A stretch of DNA of 64,000 nucleotides from Sneathiella aquimaris (lineage in GTDB: Bacteria; Pseudomonadota; Alphaproteobacteria; Sneathiellales; Sneathiellaceae): the NCBI RefSeq assembly GCF_026409565.1, contig NZ_CP112881.1, forward strand, positions 2,487,501 through 2,551,500, read 5' to 3'. Below the pieces are notes generated by a model. It saw nothing but the letters and a program-made list of their open reading frames with translations. It was not told where the DNA came from and ran no database searches. Within the stretch, counting starts at the first letter, position 1. Each line of letters begins with the position of its first letter. Positions 36,648 through 46,100 of this stretch are shown in pieces. The translations under genes and the position numbers were made by a program.

Positions 36648-36648
36648 C

Positions 36649-37701
36649 TTACGCCCCTTTAACCGTCCGTTTGAAGTCCAGAACGACTTTTCCACATGCC
36701 CCATCATCCATAAGCTGAAAACCTTTTTCATATTCATAAGCCGGCAAAACATGGGTGACCACTTTTTCAATCAAATCCGGATTTTTCAGCATGAAAGCTT
36801 CAACCTGAAACCAGGTTTCGTACATTCTGCGCCCCGTTACACCGATGAGACTGATCCCCTTCATTACAACCTTGCCCCCTAGATCCAGCTCCACCGGTCC
36901 GCCGGGTATCCCAAGCAGGGCAACCGTTGCACCCGGTGCGGCAATATCCAGCGCTGAATTCAAGGCGCGCCCATTCCCACTGACTTCCAAAACAACATCA
37001 GGACCCCGTCCTTCCGTAATATCCAATATCCTGGACGTACAATCCAGATCTCTGGGATTAACCACCAGATCAGGCTTCAAAGACGCTGCGATAGCGGCGC
37101 GGGCCTGATTGGGCTCCTGTACAGACACGGTTCGCGCGCCGTGGGCTTTTGAAATGGCGGCTGCAAACAGACCAATCGGACCGCCACCAACAATCAGAAC
37201 GTCCTTTGACGTGACTTTGGCGGTTGTCACCATATGCATTGCATTTCCGACAGGGTCAAAAACAGCAGCATGTTTATTAGGGATCGCATCGGGCACTTTC
37301 CAAAGATTTGTCGCAGGAATTTCAACCTGTTCGGCAAAAGCGCCCGGACGATCGACGCCAATAATCTGGGTTTTTTCGCAAATATGGGCGTTTCCGGTAC
37401 GGCAAAGTGCACATAGGCCACAAGCGATATGACATTCCGCTGAAACCCGTTCACCAAGAGAAAAACCGGTCACGTCAGCGCCGATAGCACTGATGAGACC
37501 AACAAATTCATGGCCAATCGTCATGGGGGTTCGAATGCGTCCGGAAGACCACTGATCCCATCGGTAGATATGATAGTCCGTGCCGCAAATACCGGTTGCG
37601 ATAACATCGACCATCACCATGCCACGACCAGGTGCTGGTAAGGGTGGCTGGTCCGAAGACCAGATGCCGGGCTCCGGTTTGGCTTTTGATATCGCAAACA
37701 T
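36649..37701 (-). CDS. tdh: L-threonine 3-dehydrogenase
   Basis: This 350-residue zinc alcohol dehydrogenase-family enzyme has the catalytic zinc ligands Cys39, His64 and Glu65, structural zinc cysteines at 94, 97, 100 and 108, and the NAD site VGGGPIGLFAA. The Tdh-type GRRMYETW segment is near 280. It oxidises L-threonine to 2-amino-3-ketobutyrate, the substrate of Kbl, the next gene. The start is 92 bases from the divergent XRE-cupin regulator, with inverted repeats in between. Confidence 0.94.
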   Translation of the reverse strand: MFAISKAKPEPGIWSSDQPPLPAPGRGMVMVDVIATGICGTDYHIYRWDQWSSGRIRTPMTIGHEFVGLISAIGADVTGFSLGERVSAECHIACGLCALCRTGNAHICEKTQIIGVDRPGAFAEQVEIPATNLWKVPDAIPNKHAAVFDPVGNAMHMVTTAKVTSKDVLIVGGGPIGLFAAAISKAHGARTVSVQEPNQARAAIAASLKPDLVVNPRDLDCTSRILDITEGRGPDVVLEVSGNGRALNSALDIAAPGATVALLGIPGGPVELDLGGKVVMKGISLIGVTGRRMYETWFQVEAFMLKNPDLIEKVVTHVLPAYEYEKGFQLMDDGACGKVVLDFKRTVKGA

Positions 37702-37722
37702 TTCATCTACTCTCTAGTAATT

Positions 37723-37779
37723 GGATAAAAATCCAGTATAATGGAATTACAGTTTGTACAATATAATGGATTTTTATCC
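37723..37779. promoter_or_regulatory. paired inverted repeats in the tdh/XRE-cupin divergent promoter
   Basis: GGATAAAAATCCA (37723-37735) and TGGATTTTTATCC (37767-37779) are exact inverted copies 31 bases apart, and each is itself a small palindrome (GGAT-N4-ATCC). Between and overlapping them TATAATGGA occurs twice (37737-37745 and 37762-37770). The spacing suits binding by two regulator dimers, most likely the adjacent XRE-cupin protein. Confidence 0.7.
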
Positions 37780-37793
37780 TGTCAATAGGAATT

Positions 37794-38363
37794 ATGACTC
37801 AAAAAATGCTTACTCCCCCAGCCGTCGGCAAAACGATAAACCGGCTTCGCAAAGAGAAACAATTAACACTCGACCAACTTGCCTCTCTCTGTGGTGTGTC
37901 GAAATCCATGTTATCTCAAATAGAGCGCAACGAGACTAATCCTACCCTCGCCATAGTTTGGCGTTTGGCGGAAGCATTAGATCAAACCATTGATGACTTG
38001 ATCAGGGGGGAAGAAGGATCGGGCAGCCTTTCCATCGTCGCGGGCTCTTCGGTTCCTGTTCTGCACGACCCTGACGGTCAGTATAGCCTGACGATCTTAA
38101 GCCCGGCCGATCTGGTAAACGATATCGAATGGTACGAACTGAGGCTGGCGCCATCAGGGGCACTGGTTTCAGACCCCCACGCCCCACGGACCATGGAGCA
38201 TCTGACAGTTCTGGAAGGAGAAATTTCACTGACAACCGGCGAAGAAACTGGTCTTGTCAAGACGGGTGAAACGGCACGCTATCGAGCGGACCGGCCCCAT
38301 GCGATCCAAAATGCCAGTGACAAGGAAACCCGCGCACTGCTTGTTATGATGATCGGTAAATAG
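37794..38363 (+). CDS. XRE-family regulator with cupin sensor domain
   Basis: The protein has 189 residues: an HTH_3 domain at about 9-63 (LTLDQLASLCGVSKSMLSQIE is the HTH itself) and a C-terminal cupin at about 95-188. Such HTH-cupin proteins (PuuR/SutR type) sense small metabolites through the cupin. Divergent position and shared inverted repeats suggest that it controls tdh-kbl in response to threonine, serine or glycine. Translation probably starts at ATG 37794. It converges on the glycerate kinase gene with six bases between them. Confidence 0.9.
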   Translation: MTQKMLTPPAVGKTINRLRKEKQLTLDQLASLCGVSKSMLSQIERNETNPTLAIVWRLAEALDQTIDDLIRGEEGSGSLSIVAGSSVPVLHDPDGQYSLTILSPADLVNDIEWYELRLAPSGALVSDPHAPRTMEHLTVLEGEISLTTGEETGLVKTGETARYRADRPHAIQNASDKETRALLVMMIGK

Positions 38364-38369
38364 GACATA

Positions 38370-39656
38370 CTATTCTGGAAGGATCAGGATCGCGCGGAAA
38401 TCATTGACATTCGTTCGGGTCGGCCCGGTGAAAATCAAATCATTTAACGACTGAAAGAAACCATAGGCATTATGCTGTTTCAGGTATTCGTCAGTCTTTA
38501 AACCCAAACGGGCCGCCCGCACTATCGTATCCGGGCGGCAAATGGCCCCCGCATTGTCTTCCGTACCATCGATACCATCCGTGTCGGCCGCCAACGCATA
38601 CACCGGATGTTCTGATCCAATAGCCTGACAAAAGGCCAGCAGAAACTCTGCGTTTCGACCACCACGTCCCAAGGGACCGCTATCATTTGAAACCGTTACC
38701 GTTGTTTCGCCGCCAGACAAAATGACGCAAGGCTTCTTAACCGGTTCATCATAAGCGACAATTTGTCGGACGATCCCCGCCATAAAAAGCGCGGCATCCC
38801 GGGCCTCCCCTTCAATACTATCGCCCAAGATCAGAGGCTCAATACCGTGTTCCCGCGCTTCCTGTGCTGCCGCTTGCAAGGATACTTGCGGGGTCGCAAT
38901 CATTTTCAGACACTCTGGATCAAAAACCGGATGGGATACGTCCGGAGGCGCGCCTTTTTCAGCTTCCAAAAATGCACGGAGCCTTTGGGACACAGATATC
39001 TGATATCCATCAAGGATCCGCAGCGCCTCTACACAGGATGTCGTATCAGGAACCGTTGGCCCTGATGCGATAACCGACGGGTCATCTTGCGGTACGTCCG
39101 AAATCATGTAGGTCATCACTTTTGCAGGCCAAGCCGCAACCGCAAGACGTCCGCCTTTAATCGCGGACAGCTTTTTTCGGACCGTATTTATTTCTGATAT
39201 CGTCGCCCCTGACTTGAGCAACGCCTTGTTTATTTTCTTCTTTTCAGCGAAATCAATTCCACCGGCAGGCAGCGACAGAAGCGCTGAACCACCGCCAGAA
39301 ATCAGGCAGATCAATAAATCATTTTCTGTCAGGGAATGAGCCAGAGCCAAAATCTCGCGCGCCGCCTTCTCTCCCTGCTCGTCAGGGACAGGATGGCCCG
39401 CTTCAATGACGCGAATTTTTTTTAGTGGCAAGCCATGCTCATACCGCGTCAAAGCAATACCAGAAACTTTGTCCGGCCAATGCTTTTCAACTTCAGCCGC
39501 CATGGAAGCGCCCGCCTTCCCCGCAGCAATAACCACGACTTTACCTTTTGGTTTCTCTACATGCGTTAGATCAATTTTTCCTGATGGCAACGCTGCGTCC
39601 ACCGCTCTGTCAAATAACGAGCGAAGGAAGAGGTCTGGATCAATCACTTTTGTCAT
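38370..39656 (-). CDS. glycerate 2-kinase (DUF4147/MOFRL family)
   Basis: This 428-residue protein has the two domains of class II glycerate kinases: the N-terminal DUF4147 part with VVIAAGKAGASMA and LISGGGSALLSLP, and the C-terminal MOFRL part with LSGGETTVTV, GRGGRNAEFLLAF and ADTDGIDGTEDNAGA. It phosphorylates D-glycerate to 2-phosphoglycerate, feeding glyoxylate- or serine-derived carbon into central metabolism; older annotations call the family hydroxypyruvate reductase TtuD. Its start overlaps the end of the GFA gene by 17 bases, so translation is coupled. Confidence 0.92.
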   Translation of the reverse strand: MTKVIDPDLFLRSLFDRAVDAALPSGKIDLTHVEKPKGKVVVIAAGKAGASMAAEVEKHWPDKVSGIALTRYEHGLPLKKIRVIEAGHPVPDEQGEKAAREILALAHSLTENDLLICLISGGGSALLSLPAGGIDFAEKKKINKALLKSGATISEINTVRKKLSAIKGGRLAVAAWPAKVMTYMISDVPQDDPSVIASGPTVPDTTSCVEALRILDGYQISVSQRLRAFLEAEKGAPPDVSHPVFDPECLKMIATPQVSLQAAAQEAREHGIEPLILGDSIEGEARDAALFMAGIVRQIVAYDEPVKKPCVILSGGETTVTVSNDSGPLGRGGRNAEFLLAFCQAIGSEHPVYALAADTDGIDGTEDNAGAICRPDTIVRAARLGLKTDEYLKQHNAYGFFQSLNDLIFTGPTRTNVNDFRAILILPE

Positions 39657-40032
39657 ATTTTGGCAATTCGTCGTTCAATTGGTAATAGTCCCCGGCAGAG
39701 CCCACAAATATATGGCTCTCAGACCGTAAATGGGTTGGCTCCTGCAAACACCCTGCGGTGAAATTAATAGTATCAGAACCCTTTTCCTGCCAGAACATAT
39801 TGCTTCCGCATTCCGAACAAAAGCCACGAGTTGCGAATTTTGACGACGCATACCATTTCAACGTTGCATCAGAAACAAAGTGAAAACCGTCTAATTGGCT
39901 TTGAGTATAACCAATGAAATTCCCATGCGCTGTGCGGCATTGTTTGCAATGACAAAAAACAACATTACGAACCGGCGTCTTCACCTCAAACGAAACGCCC
40001 CCGCACAGACATCCCCCGCGCGCTTTAATCAT
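39640..40032 (-). CDS. GFA family protein (DUF636, zinc-binding)
   Basis: This 130-residue zinc protein of the glutathione-dependent formaldehyde-activating family has the expected cysteines: Cys8 and Cys10 (GGCLCGGVSF), Cys27, Cys29 and Cys32 (FCHCKQC), and a later FCSECGSNMFW. Most members are not proven Gfa enzymes, so the function is open. The ATG has AGGAAG. It lies between the molybdopterin oxidoreductase gene (16 bases) and the glycerate kinase gene (overlap), forming one operon. Confidence 0.88.
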   Translation of the reverse strand: MIKARGGCLCGGVSFEVKTPVRNVVFCHCKQCRTAHGNFIGYTQSQLDGFHFVSDATLKWYASSKFATRGFCSECGSNMFWQEKGSDTINFTAGCLQEPTHLRSESHIFVGSAGDYYQLNDELPKYDKSD

Positions 40033-40048
40033 GACCGATCTTCCTCAC

Positions 40049-42085
40049 CTATGGTTGCTTGCTACCTTCAACTTCGACACGGCAATCATTGTAGCAGGCA
40101 CCAAAGGAAAGGTCAGCCTTGGACGTGGGCGCCAAAGCAGAAACAGTTTGATTATTCGGTGTGGTTTTGAACCAGGATCCCTTGGGTGAATAAATCACAC
40201 CTGGACGAACAGCATCTGTTATTTTCAGCGGCAAAAATACTTCACCCAAATCATTGAACACACGGACAGTGTGCCCCGATGTCAAATTCCGGGCTGTGGC
40301 ATCTTCAGGATGCATTTCAACAAACGGAACATCCGCATTCTGGTCAATACCGCCGAAGGTCGAATTCGTCAACTTATTGGATGAAGGCGTTACAAGGCTG
40401 AGCGGATATGTCGTTTCCAGTGGGTTGTAAACAGGCACTGGTTGCCCAAACTGCTCTTCCAGATAAGGGGATCTGAATTCAATTTTTCCAGAAGGTGTTT
40501 GCGGGAATGTATTTTTAAAAACAATCACCTGCCCAACATCAGATTCCATCGATAACGCTTTTCCTACGGGAATTTCACTTGGTTTACATCCGCCAAGTCG
40601 AGGATCTTCAGGATCCAGCGCATCATCCATCAGTTGTTTATCAGACGCTTTAAAAAGATCGTCGGTAAATCCAAACCGCGCAGCAAGCCGCCTGAAAATT
40701 TCCGTATTCGGGAGAGACTGTCCCACAGGTTTAATCGCAGGTTCTGCCCGTTGGACATAAGGTTGGCCATATGCGCAAAAAATATCATCATGTTCAAAAT
40801 GGGTCGCCGCAGGTAAAATAATATCTGCATATTGCATACTGTCTGTCATCGCCACATCACAACCAACGACAAAAATATCCTCGCGAGACAGCCCTTTTTT
40901 CATGGCATTCTGATCCGGTGAAACAATCACAGGATTATGGTTGTAGATAAAAACCCCTTTCAGCGGAATGTCGAGATCGTCCTCGGCCAGATGCCGTCCG
41001 ATATCGATAATATTCAAGCTCCGTGTCCCCTCAGGAACAAGGTCGGGACGCACCAATTTAGCCGACGTTTTAGGAAACAGATTTCCAGCACCGCCGATAA
41101 CCCCACCGCCAAGCAGACCAAACTTGTTACAAAAAGAGGGCAGCGCATATATCGCACGGATGCTGTTCCCGCCGTTCTGGTTTCTCTCAATGCCATTACC
41201 GACGGAAATCGCAGCAGGACTAGCATCTTTATAAAGCCGTGCCAGCAGTTTAATATCCTCTTCGGCCACCCCGCATAACGCACTTGCTTCGTGCAAATCA
41301 CGCTTGCGCGCCTCGGCCATAACATCTTCAAAGCCCTGAACATGTTCTTCGATGAACCGGTGATCAAAGGCTCCCAGTTTTTCCAGCTCCAGTAACAAGG
41401 CAAACGCAAGAATAATGTCCATACCCGGTTTGACAGGCAAATAAAGATCCGCCTGTTCGGCAATCTTGATTTTCTTTGGATCGATAACAACCAGCTTCGC
41501 GCCTTGTGCTTTTGCTTTCTTGATAAGCGGTGCCAAATGAAGGTTGGAAAAAGTTACATTATTTCCCCAGACAATGATCAGTTTTGAATGCACGATTTGC
41601 TCAGGCTGCATAGACGCCATGGCGCCGAATGTTCCCTTGAATGCCGAACTTTTCACGCCTCCGCAAAGCGGGCTTCTCATTAGCAGGCTTGCACCCAACT
41701 TGTGAAAGAAACGCAAGTCCATTGAACCACCCGCGAGCATGCCGTGGGGTCCCGCATAATTTAGCGGAGTGATAGCTTGCGGGCCGTATTCGTCAATAAT
41801 ACGCGAGAAACCCTCAAAAACCCCATCCAACGCCTGATCCCATGAAATAGGCTCAAACGCACCCGTACCTTTCGGTCCGGTCCGCCGCAACGGGGTCGTC
41901 AACCGATTGCCCCCATGCACAAAGTCCGGATATGAACTGGACACCTTGTTGCAGATCACTCCATTGGTAAGCGGGTTGGCTTTCGATCCGCGAACTTTCG
42001 CTATTTTACCGTCAGACACAGTCACCGTTAAACTACAGGTATCGGGACAGTCCAGGGGGCATACGCTCGCAACTTCAGCAGACAT
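40049..42085 (-). CDS. molybdopterin-dependent oxidoreductase (DMSO reductase superfamily)
   Basis: This 678-residue protein starts with a [4Fe-4S] motif (Cys9, Cys13, Cys17, Cys45), then the Molybdopterin domain with GNNVTFSNLHLAPLIKKA and LVVIDPKK, and a C-terminal molydop-binding domain (PFVEMHPEDATARNLTSGHTVRVFN). No Tat signal is present, so it is cytoplasmic. The residue at the active-site position is probably in RSPLCGG (Cys ligand), as in formate dehydrogenase- or thiosulfate/polysulfide-type groups. The substrate is unknown and no electron-transfer partner gene is adjacent. Followed closely by the GFA and glycerate kinase genes. Confidence 0.88.
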   Translation of the reverse strand: MSAEVASVCPLDCPDTCSLTVTVSDGKIAKVRGSKANPLTNGVICNKVSSSYPDFVHGGNRLTTPLRRTGPKGTGAFEPISWDQALDGVFEGFSRIIDEYGPQAITPLNYAGPHGMLAGGSMDLRFFHKLGASLLMRSPLCGGVKSSAFKGTFGAMASMQPEQIVHSKLIIVWGNNVTFSNLHLAPLIKKAKAQGAKLVVIDPKKIKIAEQADLYLPVKPGMDIILAFALLLELEKLGAFDHRFIEEHVQGFEDVMAEARKRDLHEASALCGVAEEDIKLLARLYKDASPAAISVGNGIERNQNGGNSIRAIYALPSFCNKFGLLGGGVIGGAGNLFPKTSAKLVRPDLVPEGTRSLNIIDIGRHLAEDDLDIPLKGVFIYNHNPVIVSPDQNAMKKGLSREDIFVVGCDVAMTDSMQYADIILPAATHFEHDDIFCAYGQPYVQRAEPAIKPVGQSLPNTEIFRRLAARFGFTDDLFKASDKQLMDDALDPEDPRLGGCKPSEIPVGKALSMESDVGQVIVFKNTFPQTPSGKIEFRSPYLEEQFGQPVPVYNPLETTYPLSLVTPSSNKLTNSTFGGIDQNADVPFVEMHPEDATARNLTSGHTVRVFNDLGEVFLPLKITDAVRPGVIYSPKGSWFKTTPNNQTVSALAPTSKADLSFGACYNDCRVEVEGSKQP

Positions 42086-42175
42086 GGTTTCGCTCCATCA
42101 AAAATCTGAGATCAATAATGTCGCAAAACCAGTCCCCTCAAAAGAGCCAATAAGCAAAGTTTCGAGGTACCAATA

Positions 42176-43429
42176 CTAAGAAAAACGATTCGCACGATAG
42201 GGCCACAGGGGCAGACTATCGCGGTTCCCAAGCACGATGTCCCGAACCAACCTGCCCGTGGTCGGTCCCAGGGTCATTCCATAATGTTGATGCCCAAACG
42301 CGAAAGTCACCCGGTTGCTTCTTGGGGACGGACCGATAACCGGCAAACTATCTGGGAGCGAGGGTCGGTATCCAAGCCACACATCCTGTTCTTTACCATC
42401 CAGTGACGGCAGCATTTTCTGGGCTAAGGGGACCAATTTCCGAATGCGCCGATAATCAGGGCCAGCCTCAAGTCCAGCAAACTCCACCTGACTTGTCATC
42501 CGAACGCCCATTTCCATAGGGGCCAGAACAAACGATTTTTCGCCATAAACGATAGGCCGCTGGATCGTCGGACCGTTCGGGGTCTGGAACATCAGGTGAT
42601 ATCCGCGCTCTGTATCCAATGGAATATCCGCTCCGAATTGTCCAGCCAGATTTTTTGACCACGCACCCGTGCACAGAACAAGCCGACCGGCCTCGATTTT
42701 GTGGCTTTGGCCAGTTGCAACCAGCCCCTGTTCGTTTTCAGTAATCTGCTGAATTTCCGAGATCACAATATTCCCGCCGATTTTGGTAAAGGCATCCGCA
42801 ATCCCTTTGACCATCTTCTCAGGGTTGAGCAGAAAGCGCGCACTGCGTTGAAAAAGGCCATGTTTGAAAATGCGATTTAATCCCGGTTCCAGATCATACA
42901 GGTCTGATTGAGAAAGAATTTCATAGTCAGTATCATGCGCATCCATAATGGCGCGGGCATCACTGGTGCCTTCAAATCCTTCCTCGCTGTCATAAACTTT
43001 CAACCAACCCACTTCCTTCACCAGATCAGAAAGTCCGGCAGCCTCGCTGATCCATTGCCAGTCTGCTGCGGCTGTCTCGCTTAACCGTCGCAAAGCGGCT
43101 GCGTTATGTGTCACACGTTCAGAACGGCCCTCGGCCAAAAAGCGCACCAACCAAGGCATGATTTTATGAAGGTAAGACCAGCGCAACGTCAACGGACCAG
43201 TGGTGTCCAGTAACATGGACGGCACAGATTTCCACAAACCCGGAAGGGAATTGGGTACACTGCATTTATCAACGATCGCCCCCGCATTCCCATATGACGT
43301 GCCTGCGCAAGGCCCTTTTTTATCAACCAGTGTTACATGCAGGCCTGCATGTTGCAGCAGATAGGCAGTACTGACCCCAACAATTCCGGCCCCGACAACG
43401 AGAACATCACATTTAGAAGAACTTGACAC
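42176..43429 (-). CDS. FAD-dependent D-amino-acid dehydrogenase-like oxidoreductase (DadA type)
   Basis: This 417-residue DAO-family flavoprotein has the N-terminal FAD site VVGAGIVGVSTAYLLQ, the DadA-like YGNAGAIVDKCSVPN, a DTERGYHLMF segment and the C-terminal FAFGHQHYGMTLGPTTGRLVRD. DadA oxidises D-amino acids to 2-oxo acids with electrons passed to the quinone pool. I chose GTG 43429 because GGGGGC lies just upstream; GTG 43450 is also in frame but has no site. It is divergent from an AraC-type regulator and GMC oxidoreductase; the shared region is about 100 bases. Confidence 0.87.
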   Translation of the reverse strand: MSSSSKCDVLVVGAGIVGVSTAYLLQHAGLHVTLVDKKGPCAGTSYGNAGAIVDKCSVPNSLPGLWKSVPSMLLDTTGPLTLRWSYLHKIMPWLVRFLAEGRSERVTHNAAALRRLSETAAADWQWISEAAGLSDLVKEVGWLKVYDSEEGFEGTSDARAIMDAHDTDYEILSQSDLYDLEPGLNRIFKHGLFQRSARFLLNPEKMVKGIADAFTKIGGNIVISEIQQITENEQGLVATGQSHKIEAGRLVLCTGAWSKNLAGQFGADIPLDTERGYHLMFQTPNGPTIQRPIVYGEKSFVLAPMEMGVRMTSQVEFAGLEAGPDYRRIRKLVPLAQKMLPSLDGKEQDVWLGYRPSLPDSLPVIGPSPRSNRVTFAFGHQHYGMTLGPTTGRLVRDIVLGNRDSLPLWPYRANRFS

Positions 43430-43531
43430 CTGCGCCCCCTGAATAAGCACTCAAACACATTCATAACCGAGGCCGATCCACGGTCATTTTTTTCTTGGCC
43501 CGCTCATTTTTCGAGAGTAGCCTGTTCGATT

Positions 43532-44326
43532 ATGCACCATAAACGAACCTTGGCGAGCTATACAAAGAATGATTTCATAAAACGCCCTGTCGCGCTTCGG
43601 GTTTATGATCTCTTGGAAACGGGTATCGATTTTGAAGCCCATCATCACAAATGGGGACAGCTGGCCTATACGGCAAAAGGGGTGGCCCTTGTTCAGACCG
43701 AGCAAGGCAGATGGCTTGTGCCGCCGGGACACGCTGTTTGGATCCCCGCGGAAAAAACGCACAGCATTAACATAAATGCCGCCGCCAAATTTTTTGTGCT
43801 TCATATTGATGCAGACAAAACGGGAAAAATGCCGCCCGACTGCTGCGTTTTAGAGGTTTCTCCCCTACTTGCGTCTCTTATCTCTCACGCAGAGAGCTTC
43901 CCGGCAAAATATGAACCTGAAACGCCGGAAAGCAGAATTATGGCTGTCATTCTGGATCAAATGCAAAGCGCTAAAACAGCGCCGTTGCTTCTGCCCTTAC
44001 CGACGGATGATCGTTTGGTGAAACTTGTTTCCATTTTGATGAACGATCCAGCAGACACACGCGATTTACAAGATCTGTCCAGATCGATCGGAACCAGCGC
44101 CCGAAATCTGACCCGCCTATTTAAAAAAGAGACCGGCATGACGTTTGGAAAATGGCGCCAACAACGCCGGATCATGGCTGCGATCGAACTGCTCGCGGAA
44201 GAAAAAACAGTAACCGAAGTTGCCCTCGACATGGGCTATGAAAGTGTCAGCGCGTTTATTTCCGTATTCAAGCAGATTATTGGCGTAACCCCTTCGCGGT
44301 ATTTCAAAAATGTAACCAGCGAATAG
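43532..44326 (+). CDS. AraC-family regulator with N-terminal cupin
   Basis: The protein has 264 residues, with an AraC-type cupin in the first 110 (HHHKWGQLAYTAKGVALVQTE, then VPPGHAVWIPAEKTHSI) and two HTHs at about 165-262 (RDLQDLSRSIGTSARNLTRLF; VTEVALDMGYESVSAFISVF). It is followed after 41 bases by the GMC oxidoreductase gene on the same strand and is divergent from the DadA-like gene, so both are likely targets. The inducer is unknown. Ribosome-binding site before ATG 43532 is weak. Confidence 0.9.
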   Translation: MHHKRTLASYTKNDFIKRPVALRVYDLLETGIDFEAHHHKWGQLAYTAKGVALVQTEQGRWLVPPGHAVWIPAEKTHSININAAAKFFVLHIDADKTGKMPPDCCVLEVSPLLASLISHAESFPAKYEPETPESRIMAVILDQMQSAKTAPLLLPLPTDDRLVKLVSILMNDPADTRDLQDLSRSIGTSARNLTRLFKKETGMTFGKWRQQRRIMAAIELLAEEKTVTEVALDMGYESVSAFISVFKQIIGVTPSRYFKNVTSE

Positions 44327-44367
44327 AGCGGAAAAATAAGAGAATAACAAAAGCAGGGAGATAAAAA

Positions 44368-45972
44368 ATGTACGATTATATTGTCGTCGGAAGTGGATCA
44401 GGAGGATCCGTTGTTGCAAGCCGACTGTCAGAGGATCCATCCGTAAAAGTCTGTCTTTTGGAGGCCGGCGGCCCAGACAAAAGCATTTTGATCCATGCGC
44501 CGATTGGGACCGCCGTCATGTTACCAAGAAAAATCAACAACTGGGCCTTTGAAACCATACCCCAGCCTGGACTGAATAACCGAAAAGGGTACCAGCCGCG
44601 CGGGAAAACGCTGGGAGGCTCCAGTTCCATTAATGCCATGCTCTATGTGCGCGGCCATAAATGGGATTATGATCATTGGGCCAGCCTAGGAAATAACGGA
44701 TGGTCCTATAAAGAGGTTCTTCCCTATTTTAAAAAGGCTGAGAATAATGAACGGGGTGAGGATGAGTATCATGGGATCGGCGGCCCTCTCAACGTTGCCA
44801 ATTTAACCTCTCCCATGAAAATTGGAAATGTCTTCATGGATGCAGCAAAAGAACTGCAACTCCCAATCAATAACGATTTTAATGGGAACATACAGGAAGG
44901 GGTCGGCCCTTATCAAACCACCCAGAAAAATGGAGAAAGATGGAGTGCGGCCAAAGGGTATCTGACCCCCAATCTGAACCGCCCCAATTTGGACGTTATC
45001 CCCCATGCGACGGCGTCAAAAATTCTCTTTGAAGGGAAAAAAGCTGTCGGCATTCAATATCTTCAGGATGGTCAGACCAAAGAAATAAACGCTGGAAAGG
45101 AAGTGATCCTGTGCGGCGGCGCTTTTGCAACACCGCAACTACTGCTTCTATCTGGTGTCGGGCCTGAAAAGGCGATTAAACCGTTCGGCATTGACATGGT
45201 TCACGAACTACCGGGGGTAGGCGAAAACCTTCAGGATCATATTGACTATGTCAGCTCCTATCGATCCAACTCAGAAGATGTTCTTGGTATTAATCTGAAA
45301 GGTGCGAGCAAAGTCATTAAAGCAATCTTCGAATGGCGCAAACAACGAACAGGTCTTATAACAACACCCTTTGCGGAAATAGGTGCTTTTTTGAAAACCA
45401 GCCCCGAAAAAGAAATCCCGGACTACCAGTTACACCTGGTTATTGGTATGCTGGATGATCACGCCCGCAAAACAAATCTCGGCGGTGGTTTCAGTTGCCA
45501 CTGTTGTGTTTTACGTCCCAAGAGCCGTGGAACAGTTGGCCTCAATAATACCAATCCGCTTTCCGCACCTCGTATTGATCCAAAGTTTTTGGATCACGAA
45601 GACGATGTCAAAACGCTTCTGGAGGGGGTTAAGGGAATGGAACGAATCCTGCACGCCCCTGCCTTTGATGCGTATCGCGGGGAGCCTCTGTACCCGGTAG
45701 ATCTCGACGATGATGAATCCATTATAGATGCAATTCGAAATAAAGCGGATACAGTTTATCACCCGGTTGGTACCTGCAAGATGGGAACTGACGACATGGC
45801 TGTCGTCGATGCAGGATTAAAAGTCCGTGGACTTGAGGGATTAAGAATTGCCGACGCGTCAATTATGCCAACCCTTATTGGCGGCAATACCAACGCACCA
45901 ACCATCATGATCGGCGAAAAAGCGTCTGATATGATAAAAGCAGACGCAGGCAAAGCAACAATAGCCGCCTGA
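44368..45972 (+). CDS. GMC-family FAD oxidoreductase (choline/alcohol dehydrogenase type)
   Basis: This 534-residue GMC flavoprotein has the N-terminal dinucleotide site VVGSGSGGSVVASRLSE and the GMC signatures PRGKTLGGSSSINAMLYVRG and GAFATPQLLLLSGVGP. The C-terminal catalytic His is in YHPVGTCKMG and the Asn in GGNTNAPTIMIGEKASDMI. It resembles choline dehydrogenase BetA and long-chain alcohol dehydrogenase AlkJ, which pass electrons to quinones; substrate cannot be fixed. The ATG has GGGAG and it is co-transcribed with the AraC gene. Confidence 0.92.
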   Translation: MYDYIVVGSGSGGSVVASRLSEDPSVKVCLLEAGGPDKSILIHAPIGTAVMLPRKINNWAFETIPQPGLNNRKGYQPRGKTLGGSSSINAMLYVRGHKWDYDHWASLGNNGWSYKEVLPYFKKAENNERGEDEYHGIGGPLNVANLTSPMKIGNVFMDAAKELQLPINNDFNGNIQEGVGPYQTTQKNGERWSAAKGYLTPNLNRPNLDVIPHATASKILFEGKKAVGIQYLQDGQTKEINAGKEVILCGGAFATPQLLLLSGVGPEKAIKPFGIDMVHELPGVGENLQDHIDYVSSYRSNSEDVLGINLKGASKVIKAIFEWRKQRTGLITTPFAEIGAFLKTSPEKEIPDYQLHLVIGMLDDHARKTNLGGGFSCHCCVLRPKSRGTVGLNNTNPLSAPRIDPKFLDHEDDVKTLLEGVKGMERILHAPAFDAYRGEPLYPVDLDDDESIIDAIRNKADTVYHPVGTCKMGTDDMAVVDAGLKVRGLEGLRIADASIMPTLIGGNTNAPTIMIGEKASDMIKADAGKATIAA

Positions 45973-46100
45973 CAAATGGGCGATAAAGAAGACCAACAGA
46001 TGGGCATTATTGCTCGTCTGTTACCAATCGAGCCTTGACCCCGGACAGGCAAGTCCTTCTAATAAGACTGAAATTCAGGCTCTACAAGGCACGCAATCGT

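Noticed and set aside
46035-46100. N-terminal extension of the potassium channel from TTG 46035
   Set aside because: There is no ribosome-binding site and the added residues are basic and hydrophilic; ATG 46101 opens directly on the first membrane helix.
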